Assembly: GCA_022606425.2 (NCBI GenBank)
Contig: JAHDVF020001593.1
Location: 62,001-126,000, forward strand
Direction: 5' to 3'
Length of the DNA: 64,000 bases
DNA from: Lepidostoma basale
Lineage: Eukaryota; Arthropoda; Insecta; Trichoptera; Lepidostomatidae
This document shows, one piece after another, positions 31,915-42,597 of this stretch (positions within the stretch are counted from its first letter, which is position 1; the number at the start of each line of letters is the position of its first letter). The position numbers were made by a program, and so were the translations under genes. Below the pieces are notes generated by a model. The model did not search any database and had not been told where the DNA came from. It worked only from the letters and a program-made list of their open reading frames with translations.

Positions 31915-32270
31915 CTTAAACATATCGCTTGGCTCGTGCCATTCGATTTTTACCAATGATTTGAACGGGTCGACGCGAAATTTGTACTAAAATTGTTGCT
32001 TGGCGCGAATTTTTGTCCAAAAACAACACACTTATAATGCCGCAGCCACCGTATTCTCCAGATCTGGCCCCCTGTGACTTTTTATTGTTCCCGAAAAGAA
32101 GGCATCGAAGGAGGAGCTGAACAAGATCACAAAAAATGATTTTTTGAAGTGCTTCGAGGATTGGAAAAAACGTTAGCACAAGTGTATAATATCTGGTCGG
32201 GATTACTTTGACGGGGACAAAATAGATACTCATGAATAAATAAATGATTTTTGAACATACCTCGAACATT
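31915..32270 (+). pseudogene. Decayed mariner transposase fragment
   Basis: The plus strand keeps pieces matching the 45.9-kb mariner: the SIGSCHSI-to-RVAAKF region, PQPPYSPDLAPCDFLLFPK and the C-terminal ASKEELNKITKNDFLKCFED. Large internal deletions and shifts separate them and an in-frame TAG replaces a Trp/Arg near the end. The right inverted repeat is partly visible at 32255-32270. It is a dead relative of the intact copy. Confidence 0.85.
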
Positions 32271-32365
32271 TATAATAAAAAAAGGCATGGTTACATATGA
32301 ATTAGTACTCATTTGTAAAAGTAATACATAAATGAATAACAACCAATGTTAAATTAAAAAAAAAA

Positions 32366-33021
32366 TAAAACAATGTTTTTTAACTTGTCTTTATTTCAAC
32401 AGTGCCGGTTTCGCCAGGCACACTGGCATCGATAAACTGGTGACACTGTTATTAACCGACCTCTTTATTTACATATAGATTAGGGGTGGTAAACATGATT
32501 CTATACAAAAATAATTAAAGTGGAGTTTTTAGCAATATCAGATGCAGCATTCATATTTAGATTTAAAACACGACTTTATGCGCCCTTGAGATGATTACAT
32601 CTCAAAAATGGTGCTTTAAAAGTTGTCACAGAGAATTCTTAAGAGATTCGTATGTATATAAAGGAGTCAGTTAACCCATCCGCATATCAGCCGCCAAGAT
32701 ATGGCACTTAAGAATATTTCACGCTTGCATACTCGCTGTATCATTTCTCGCAACTTTGTTTTTTGTATCACTCATAATACCTAAGTGTAGCAGGCCACAG
32801 TTTGACAAACCATGTCACCTCCCCTTCGGGCGGAGCAACTTTTTTACTTTCGGAGATAAATTTAATTAGTTACATTTGCACACATTTTTTTTTCAAAAAT
32901 CTGATATGCGGATGGGTTAATAACAGAGTCACCACTCTGTCGATGCCAGCGAACCTGGTGAAACCGGTCACTGTCGAAATAAAGACAAAGTGGAAATAGT
33001 AATATTGTTTTATAAATTAAC
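32366..33021. repeat. Fold-back repeat split by a TTAA element and other sequence
   Basis: Left arm 32366-32455 (GTCTTTATTTCAACAGTGCC, GGTTTCGCCAGG) and right arm 32925-33021 (GATGCCAGCGAACCTGGTGA, AACCGGTCACTGTC) are the same family as 19312-19487. Between them lie unknown sequence and the miniature element 32675-32916. Confidence 0.6.
32675..32916. mobile_element. TTAA-flanked miniature element, family 3, perfect ends
   Basis: TTAA at 32671-32674 and 32917-32920; inverted repeat CCCATCCGCATATCAG is identical over 16 bases at both ends. The 242-base body is non-coding. It lies between the two arms of a hammerhead-like fold-back (32366-33021), so it is younger than that repeat. Confidence 0.88.
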
Positions 33022-33543
33022 TTCCATCAAGAGATTTCAGTAAAATCATTTGATTATCTTAAAAACCAATGTTTAAAATGAGAAACATAATGAAATGTAG
33101 ACTTTTTTAGCTGTATAACAATTTACACTGTATATTGTCTGAATCGGAAATGATTTCTTATTATACATGATAATAATTGTGATCCATTATAGATGAATTA
33201 TATTCTGATCCAAAATATTGACGGCTGACCAGCAGACGCCGATTGCAGGAGGAATGCTGACAAGTGATGCGTTCAAATATAACAAATTAGAAAAATAAAC
33301 AAAATGCACATGTCGCACTATTTAATGTGCTAATTTAGTAACAATTTAATAACAAAGACAAAATCTTAAAAATAAACCTCGTTACATTTTATTTGAAATA
33401 CACAAAATTAAGAATTGAACGGGAAGACTTCCAATATTGTCTTTCACGCTTAACAATGTTACACTTCTTTATAAACTGCAAAAGTATTTCATGGTGAAAA
33501 TAGTAATTTTGACATTCAAGAACTGTTTGTTGAAAGTGGTATA

Positions 33544-33956
33544 CAGTGCACTCCCGATTTTCCGGGGTCGGATTAACCGGGACACTTGAGTCATTGAAAA
33601 AATATTTCACTACAGTACTTATAATGCATCTGTCACATTGACATTGGGCTTTTAGTTCACATTGCCGCCACCGCCAACATACATTTGTAGCTCTAAAGTA
33701 ATAATTTTATTTTACTGTGAAAAAGTGGCTATGGTTTAATGTCTATGGTATAATGGATAAACGCAAACGTGTCGTACTTTCAATTGAAGAACAAAACTCA
33801 GCCGTTAAACATTTATTGAATCAATATAATGTTGGTGATCAAACTATACGGGACATCATTAACAAAAAGAGGAATAAAATTGTTTTCGGATTAAACGGGA
33901 AATCGATTATTTGGATTTTTTTTCAACATCCATCCCGAAAAATCGGGAGTGTACTG
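33544..33956 (+). mobile_element. Short pogo/Tigger element with N-terminal HTH fragment
   Basis: Inverted repeats CAGTGCACTCCCGATTTTCC and, at the far end, CAGTACACTCCCGATTTTTC are flanked by TA at 33542-33543 and 33957-33958. The 413-base element encodes the start of a CENP-B/pogo DNA-binding domain (MDKRKRVVLSIEEQ, NQYNVGDQTIRDIINKKRNK) and nothing of the catalytic core. It is an internally deleted, non-autonomous derivative. Confidence 0.88.
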
Positions 33957-34107
33957 TATTATCAAATTATAATGATATAAATTTTGATCTTTTGTGTAAT
34001 CTTTGTGTTGTGAATTCAGATTTGAATATTATTAAAAACACATTTTACTAACACAAAACTTTATTTTTTAAAACAGACATTTTTCATTTGGAACACTGTT
34101 ATACAAT

Positions 34108-34275
34108 TTATTTATTTAATTTCCATGAAAAAGTCACGACAGCTGTTTTGTCAACCAATGTTGGCACTCACTTCAGTTGTTTATAGCACCTGATGATGCC
34201 AACAATTGCCAAAACAGCAGTTGTGATAATTTCATAGATATTAAATAAATAATTTGTGCTATTATAATGTTGAAG
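34108..34275 (+). repeat. Fold-back repeat with hammerhead-like core (34187-34222)
   Basis: Intact CUGAUGA (34190-34196), U, GCCAAC hairpin, then AAAAC where GAAAC is expected, AGCA, GUU, GUGAUAA; CAC before the box pairs with GUG after the predicted cut. Closest to the 16.5-kb copy (both have CACCTGATGATGC). Confidence 0.58.
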
Positions 34276-34389
34276 TATCATAGTGTTTCTGTGAAAACAA
34301 TTGATTATCTAAACATTTTTAAATATAATTTTTTGTTTTCTTTAATAAATTTCAAACATGTTAGTGTTAAAATCAAATAAAATTTTGTA

Positions 34390-34705
34390 TTAATACAATG
34401 AAGGATGGGGACATACAGAATAATAATAAAAACCATAAACTAGAAGAGCTGATTGACCAGGAAACATCGGTGAAATTCTGTAAGTTCCAATGACTACGGT
34501 GGGCTGGTCATGTAGAAAGAATGCTGATAAAACCTCGAAGATTACGTTGAGAGGGGTGCTGCATGAAGAGATCAAAAAAACAATGTATAGATTGCGTCAA
34601 AGAGCACTGGAGGAGATTAGGAAGATCTAGAGAATGAAGAGGGATGGAAGACTATCATAGATGAGGCCAAAGCTAACACGTAGGGAAGTAGCGCCGAAAA
34701 TAAGT
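34390..34705 (+). repeat. LINE C-terminal fragment, degraded
   Basis: Pieces such as NHKLEELIDQETSVKFCKFQ, RWAGHVERMLIKPRRLR and KEHWRRLGRSRE point to a LINE end; stops are frequent. Confidence 0.5.
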
Positions 34706-34867
34706 TAACCTCTCCATGCGTACCACTCCAACCGTAGGGCCATTGAATATATGGTCAGATGGCGTATCGCCCCATGCTTGGGGCTCACTTATAATTTCTC
34801 AAATATTTCAAGGTTTTGACAAAATTTGGACTACCAGCGACATCTATTGGTGTACACAAGTTTACAT

Positions 34868-35610
34868 AATTTATCTGCTAGCTACATGTTTCACAGAAAG
34901 AGCTCATGGAAGCGATAAAAAAAGTAGGGCTCTGTATAAACACAACCAAGACCAATATTATGACGAATCTGATCCTCGGCGGTGCTATAGAGATTGACAA
35001 TCAGCTAATAGAAGAAGTCAAAGAATACAAGTATCTCGGCCACAACATCTTGCTTTCCAGAGATAATCAGACTGCTGAGCTTCAGAGAAGAATCGGTCTT
35101 GGGTGGGCGGCATATGGCAACCTGAAGAAGTTCTTTAATAGTAAGATTCCCCAGTGTCTGATACGCAAAATGTATGATCAATGCTTACTTCCGGTACTGA
35201 CATATGGAGCAGAAACGCTAATCCTCACGAAGTCGACCAAAAGGAGACTCCGTGTAGAACAGAGGAAACACGAAAGAGCCATGCTACACGTAAGACTCTG
35301 ATTCTCAGATCAGATAAGAAATACTGAAATACGTAGAAGGTCGGGAGTAACAGGTCGTTGCTAGGGTAGCGAAGCTTAAATGGTCATTTGCGGGACATGT
35401 TGCCAGATTGGTAGACGATAAATGGACCAGAAGGGTGGTAGAGTGGAGAACCCGCGAAGATAAACGAAACAGAGGGAGACCCCCCACACGATGGTCCGAT
35501 GACATTACAAGAATTGCTGGTGATTGGATGCAAAAGGCACAAGATAGGTATACGTGGAGAAGTATGGGGGAGGCCTATGTCCAGCAGTGGACGACAATGA
35601 CTGTCTAAAT
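34868..35610 (+). repeat. LINE C-terminal fragment, longest of its type
   Basis: First frame: MEAIKKVGLCINTTKTNIMT, VKEYKYLGHNILLSRDNQTA, IGLGWAAYGNLKKFFN, LPVLTYGAETLILTKSTKRR. After a shift: RWSDDITRIAGDWMQKAQDR, MGEAYVQQW. A dead fragment with at least one frameshift and stops. Confidence 0.8.
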
Positions 35611-35969
35611 AAGTAAGTACATGTTTCACAAACTGAAAAAATGATGTTTCGTAAATTTTATTAACACCTTACTACTCGAGAGGTAAAAACAATGTGATTT
35701 TAATGATATTCAAATTTACATTTCACCACAATGGCAAGAGAAGTAGATTTAACGCCCTCTTTGGAGACATCCCCGCGATACATGTTTAAGAAGATCTTGC
35801 CATTGATACAATGTAGAAGAAGATTCCTGAGAGAGAAACGTTTATTACTATTTGACATTTATATTCACCACAAAACACAATCTGTTTGCAAACAAATAAT
35901 TTGTTTTTTCTTTAAACCTTATAGTCCGGCTGGCTACAATAGCAGTCCGCTTATATTCTCCGTGTTTAA

Positions 35970-36535
35970 TGTGTAATATCTCGTAAATTTACTACGACGG
36001 ATCAAAAGTAAAAATGTGTATACTATTATCTCTTAGTGTGTACTATTATCTATTAGTGTGTACTATTATCTCTGTAATTTAGAGTTGAACATTCATCCTT
36101 TTTGTTAAAAGATTCAATTTAATATAATTTTTTTGTATTGCGTGTCCCATACGGAATACGGCTCTCGGTCAATCATCACACACACAGGTCCATAACCGCC
36201 GATCTACGAAGTGATGGTTTCTCGTACTGTGTCCGAATCTTTGATTTTGAGTGTGTGTTTACTTAGGGTGACTCTAATATCATTATTAGTTATCAAAGGC
36301 GCAATGTTTTGGTTTAATTTATAAACAACATTTTCAATGTAATATTTTTATTTGTTTTCTGCAACTCAAAATGAAACAAAAAAAGTCTGATTATTTTTAT
36401 AAGATAAAAAATGTAAAACATTTGACTACAAAATACAATTTATTTGATATTTTTATGCATTTTGTGTGAAGAGTAATTTAATTGTTTACAAGAGCGTTCC
36501 GATGTTTCAAATTCTCGCCGGCCTTTAAGGGTTGA
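35970..36535. repeat. 550-base dispersed repeat, copy 2
   Basis: About 90 percent alike by eye to copy 1, in the same orientation. It adds a short tandem repeat at 36015-36070 (GTGTACTATTATCT three times). Confidence 0.78.
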
Positions 36536-36643
36536 AAAAATAAGAGTAAATATTAAACCATGTAAAAATGACAAATATGTTTAGAACTACAACCACATGA
36601 TCATGATGAAAATTTAATTACAAAATTATCAAACAATGGTTAA

Positions 36644-36885
36644 CCCGACGATCGCCGTAAGCACACATGTGCGCTCTACGTAGACGATCGCCATAAGCGC
36701 AGCTGTGCGCACTTCGCAATATTCGAAAGATGTATTTCAAAATTAATTCCGATTTTCTCACAACGACATCTATGAATATTTAAAAATATTAACAAACCAA
36801 AAAGGATCGATATTTTTCGATAGTTTGGGAGAAAATACGTGGCGTACCGGCGCGCTGTTTCTACAAACATGTGGCGATGAATGGG
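36644..36885. mobile_element. TTAA-flanked miniature element, family 4
   Basis: TTAA at 36640-36643 and 36886-36889 enclose 242 bases. Ends are CCCGACGATCGCC and, reversed, CCCATTCATCGCC. The left subterminal region repeats CGATCGCCNTAAGC twice, followed each time by a short palindrome around TGTGCGC. Non-coding. Confidence 0.72.
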
Positions 36886-37432
36886 TTAATTGTAAATTAT
36901 ACTTTTTAAAAACAATTTAAGTACATTATAAAAACTTTAGTGTGAAAATTAATACAAATCTGATGCTATATTTTAAAGTTAAAATATAGTCATGTTGATA
37001 ATATAAAATGAATAAATTATTTCATTTTTAATTTACGTATCGGCAATTTGCGTTTCCCTTCATTCACATTTATTATGAATCGACGTGAATTAATATTCCT
37101 TGGAAAATGTAAACGAAGGAGTTTCACCACACCGGCATTGTTCTACTTATCAGTAACATAGACACGATGAATTTTTAAGCCTACTTAAGCCTAAAGACCT
37201 TAACACGTATACACATAACTGGTTTAAATAATAAAAAAGAGGTTTGTTCATTCCATAAATATACGAAATAAATATAGATAAATGGAACTAAAGATACAAG
37301 AAATAAAATAACGCTATTATAAATTACAAACAAATCGATAAATACTTCAATGGAAAAGTTTAGCCTTTTATATAAAAAAAGAACTAGTTTTTAAAACAAC
37401 CATCTTTCACTAAGTAACGACTACGTTTTAAG

Positions 37433-40400
37433 TTAATTTAAGGTACGGTTTTTCTTCTTGGATGAGGTGGCGCCGGACAGAACGTCAGTTGGGCCCACGA
37501 GGCACAGCTCCTTGCATCTCTTGTCGAAGAACTTGTGCAGTCTCGCCCCAGCCCTGAATGGCAATAAAACACAATTTTGAGATAATTCAAAGTGATAATT
37601 ACGTAGTCACAATTACAGCTATTTAACCCTTGGGCCGCGTTAAAATATCAATCATTGCATATAAGCTACGCGTCACTTTCTCGATTTTTTGTTGACATTT
37701 TTTATTTATTATTTTAAACACTTATTTCTGATGGAGGTGTCGTTTTTTATCACAACACCCATTAAATATATAAGTTACGAACCTTTTACATCAACAATTA
37801 TCCACTTAAGATCAGAAATAGACGAACTATTCATTAAAATATACCATGGGTAAAATAATAAACATTTAAATCATGCCATCTCTTACCCACTTCGCCGTGT
37901 TTCGTATGTGTTGGTGTTTCACGTGCGGCTGCGTTGGGTGGTGTGTGTTATGTGTGTGGATAACACGAGAGCAGTGGCGGACCGCGGATGACGGATTGCG
38001 TTCTAATGCACATTATTGTTAAAACCTCAACACTTTTTATTACGTCTTTAATTTCGTCAATTCCACTAATCAATAAATAATAAAGTTTTTGGAAACATAA
38101 TATAAATGTACCCATTAATAAAATTACAATTTATCGTGATAAATTGTAAAACACGATTCAAAACACACAGGTATTTTACATTCTTTACACATGTACCTAG
38201 TCATTTTTCTCACATTATCCTTTTTAGATTTCGCACAGACATGACAGGTTCTACGAGGTTTTTTGTTTTTTGGAGTTGGTGGAATGAATACTTTTTCATG
38301 TTTTAAAAATTGTTTTGGGGCTAGTCTTGTAGGGTTGTCGGAGGAAGTTGTTGGACGATTAATGTTTTTATAAGTAACTAAAATCATATATTTTTCAATT
38401 AATTGACGAATTACAGCTATTTGAAATTGAGGCAGAGAGACTGATTTTGAATTTACGTATTTAAATAAAATGTGTGAATTTAATAGGTACAAATCTATAA
38501 TATGGAAAAAAACTTTTTTATACCACTTAACAGACTTCCTCATGCAACTCAAACCACTCAGCATCATATCTGCTTTATCTACTAGTCCCATACTCTTATT
38601 GTAATCAATCACACAAGTCGGTTTTTGAATGGGCTCACGCGTGACTCTATTGATTCTGCCTGTACGGGCCTGGGAATCATCATGTAGAGTTGTGAGCATG
38701 TGCACATCTCGTCGATCACACCACTTCAACGCCAACAACGACGCACTATGGAATGACTGCGTTTCACCTTTTTTTAATTTTTTAAATGCAGGCAAGCCCT
38801 TACGGTTCTTGCGAACTGTACCACAAGCGTTTGTAGATTTTTCAAACAAATGTTTGAATAAATCAGGACTTGTATACCAGTTATCGCAAAACAAACTATG
38901 TCCTTTACACAAATAGTCTTTTAATAGTGTTGTCACTACAGATCCAGATATACCTAAACCTTCTTCACTTACAATTTCAGTTCCAGTTCCTGTATAAATA
39001 ATAAAGTCCAATATGAAACCTGTTGTCACGTCACACAATACGAACATTTTGATACCAAATCTATGGCGTTTTGAGGGAATGTACTGTTTAAAAACTAATC
39101 GTCCTTTAAATACTACCATACTCTCGTCTATACATAAATTTTTAAACGGAACAAATGTGTTTTTAAATGAGTCACGAGTATAATCAACTACCATTCTGAT
39201 TTTATGCAGCCTGTCAGTTGTTTGCGTCGTGTTATCGCAAAAATGAAGCATCTGATGTAGAAGTTCATACCGGTCCCTTGACATAGTTTGTCCGAAAATA
39301 GGGCTAAGAAGAAGAGGATCCGTGGACCAGTGTTCTTCTATTGTCAGGTGACAGTTCCTCGTCATAAGCATAGTCACCGCAATAAATATATACATTTCGG
39401 GTATGAATGTATCGACCCACTTTTTTACTCTGGCTTTATCTCCAAAGGTTTTTCTATTTATTTCGTATGTGTGAAACAAATTCATTTGGGTCACAATTTT
39501 ATTCATGATAACCTCACTGAGAAAGTGTTCGAAAAATTCAAGTTCGGTTGATTGTGGTGATAATGGAACGTTTGGGTTTACTCCAGAAAAAGAGTTAAAA
39601 TTGTGAATTACAGGTACATGTGGACCTGAAACCCAAGGAGACGAAATTCTTTGTGATGATGATTCACCAGCAAAGTTGGTATTTTCTTCATCGTCCGATT
39701 CCACGATATCACTCAAATTTGCTTGGAAATCGTCTTCACTTTCGCTCATCCCAAAATCTGATCCAAGGTCCTCTACTGCTGCAGCGATATCTTCTGCACT
39801 CATTCTATGGCTAGCCATTTTAAAAACTATTTTTAAACTTCTAAAACGATATTGTTCTTTCAAAAAATTCAGTACGTATTTAATTAAAATCAATGTCAAA
39901 AAAACATATTTGTAAAACAACAGAATACAATTATCACTGGTCACAGAGTACACATCACTGTAGAAAAACGATAAAATATATCTAGGCTGTCTAGGTAATG
40001 CATGTAAAATATAATAATTAACTTTAAAATCATCAGAATATCACTAAGAAGCACAATAAAATTTAATAAAAAAACAAATAAATCGAACTTTCAAATATTA
40101 GTTAAATAATAATTGACGGTAGAATGTGATCACGGGCCGTCTCTGAGCGGACAGATAGAGCGATGAAATGAATATTGCGTCACACGTCGCGAGCGAGAGA
40201 CCGATACATTTCGACTGAGTACAGGAATGAGGAGGAATTTAGGTCTCCCGATTTTTATCCATATATTGTATTAAATATTATTTCTATTTTTTGGACAGAT
40301 GTCAATAGTATGAAGATTGGGCTGTGTATTAATGCAAAGGTTTGAATATTTAAGTTGGAAGATATTGTGGTTTGAATCTTAGGTTCGGGCAAATCACACA

Positions 40401-42597
40401 CGTATGTGACAGCCGCGTTAGGGGTCTGCAGTATGAAATCACATACGTGTGTGACAGCCGCGGGCTGAGAGTTAAAAGAACATTAGATACGTGTAATAAT
40501 AAATAAATTAAAGTAAACACAAAAGTTCTGATCCAGCTGACAACATGTGCACCATCGAAAAGAACTATACAGGTAACCCCCATTCATCGCGACCCCGGTG
40601 AGTGCGGATTTGTTATAACACGGTATTTTCAACAACACTTGTTCGACTTGATATTCAAAATATTGTCGAAGTCTTATAGCCAATTCCGGAGCCATAGAAG
40701 GTGTTGATGTAGATGACATTCAGACTCTGTTAGAATCACTAGGAACCCTTAACTAATGAAGAGCTGCAGGAAATGGACTGTCATACTATTTCACAAGAAA
40801 ATGACTTCTCGACACCTGTTCCCGTGCGAAAATTAAGTGTTAAAATAATCGAAAAGGCCATTTCTCTTCATAATAAATGCATGGAGTTATTAGAATAAAA
40901 TGACGAAGATTATGAGCGAGTGAGTGCTATAAAGCGTGGTTGTAATGGATTATTTGACGGTTATAGACAAATTTTACATAATAAACGTAGAGAGGCCAAA
41001 CAAGGAAATCTAGATTATTTTTAGCGAAACGGAAAAAATAATGAATTATATTTTATATGACATTGTTATTCCATGTTTATTTTAAAAATAAAACGTCTTT
41101 TAGAATCTTAATATGTTTTTTTTAATCCCGCATTGAGTGCGGATTATTTTTATTTTGTTGATGTTTACTAAGTGTGTGCGGGAGATGCCTATTGGTGGCA
41201 TTTAGGTCAGCAACCCATTACACCGCGTCTACCGCGGGGGCGAACAAAGATGGATGGAGTCCCGCATCAGTAAGTGTGGCATGCTATTATTTTTGCCTAC
41301 CCCTCCGGAGAGACGGCGTGATGGTTAGTTAGTTAGTTAGATAACTATGTAATAATCTACAGAGAAACAGCTAAATGGATGACCAAAGTTTAAAGATAAC
41401 TAAAAAAAAAAGTTTTATAACTTACTTTCCCACTGCGTCTTCTTCCTGATTGTACGTGTAACAGTTATTGAAGACCAGCGAACAGTCCGCCATGAACTGC
41501 GCATCAGTGGTGTACTTCTTGCGGTCCAACTTTGCCTTTATGCTCCCGAAATCCATCGGCTCCGTGATGATTTCAAAATAATCAGGCACCTTAAAAATAA
41601 CAATGGAATTAATAGAGAATTTTAAATTCATGGCTCGGCAGCTGTTTGTAAAGGAGCTGTATGTAGATTTAATTTAATAATAAATTGCGAGAGTAAAATG
41701 AGAATTAATGAATAATGTCTAAGACCAATAATAACATACGGCATTGAAACAAGGGCAGACACAGTCAGGACCAAACAAGTTCTGATAAATTCCACGATGA
41801 AGACACTGAGGATGATAGCAGGCAAGACACTAAGGGATAGCGTGAGGAACACCAGAATAAGAGATATGAGAGGCTAAGGATATTATAAGATGGAATAAAC
41901 AGCAAACAAGTACTGGTACAGCCATGTCCAAAAAATGGACACTATCAGACTCTCCTATATTGCACTAAATAATCAGCCTCACTGGACTTCTCGTGGAAGG
42001 ACAGCTGGGAATCTATCTCACGGGAAGAGCAACCCTCTGGAGAACAGATCACATAGGTCTATAGCAGTGATTTCCAAAGTGGTCTATATAGACCTCCACG
42101 GGTCCATGACAACTTGCAGGGGGTCTCTGCAGTCGAAAAAAAATTGGGGGTCCATGAGATGTAAATAGGAGTTCACGAGATGATTTAACTAAATTGAAGC
42201 CAAATATTGAAATGAATTCTTTTTTTCTTTCCTTTTTTTAGCGACTTCCGGTTAGTAGGTACAGAATTCGGCAGCGACCAATTTTTTTTTTAGCAATCGA
42301 TTCGAATAATCAATAAAAAAAGCAATAGGTTCTAAACGAGATAGAAAAAATTGGCAAGGGGTCTACGGGACAAAAAAGTTTGGTAACCTCTGGTCTAGAG
42401 CAAATAAGAAAAAGAAGAATAAATTGGGGAGATTAAAATAAATAAATAAATATTTGTATATTGAAATTTAAATACCTCGGCAACAGTGACAGGAGCGTTG
42501 AAGGGCCAGCTGTCCTTATGCTTCATGATGTCTGTTAGCAACTCTTGCAGTGAAGACTGGTGCACCGCTTCAGAACGGCGAGAACCTCTGGACAATC
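37433..42597 (-). CDS. Acf: ACF1 bromodomain exons and C-terminus
   Basis: Exon 42476-42597 encodes LQELLTDIMKHKDSWPFNAPV (helix Z and ZA loop), exon 41426-41589 encodes VPDYFEIITEPMDFGSIKAKL and FNNCYTYNQEEDAVGK (the acetyl-lysine pocket Asn sits in NNCYTYN), and the last exon 37433-37553 ends helix C with LHKFFDKRCKEL and a basic tail KKKNRTLN before the stop at 37433-37435. All conserved bromodomain residues that I can identify are present. The 3.9-kb last intron contains a near-complete piggyBac-type element and a decayed pogo/Tigger copy. Confidence 0.93.

Noticed and set aside
34868..35610. A functional reverse-transcriptase gene
   Set aside because: Only the C-terminal part is present, with a frameshift and stops; it is a dead LINE end.
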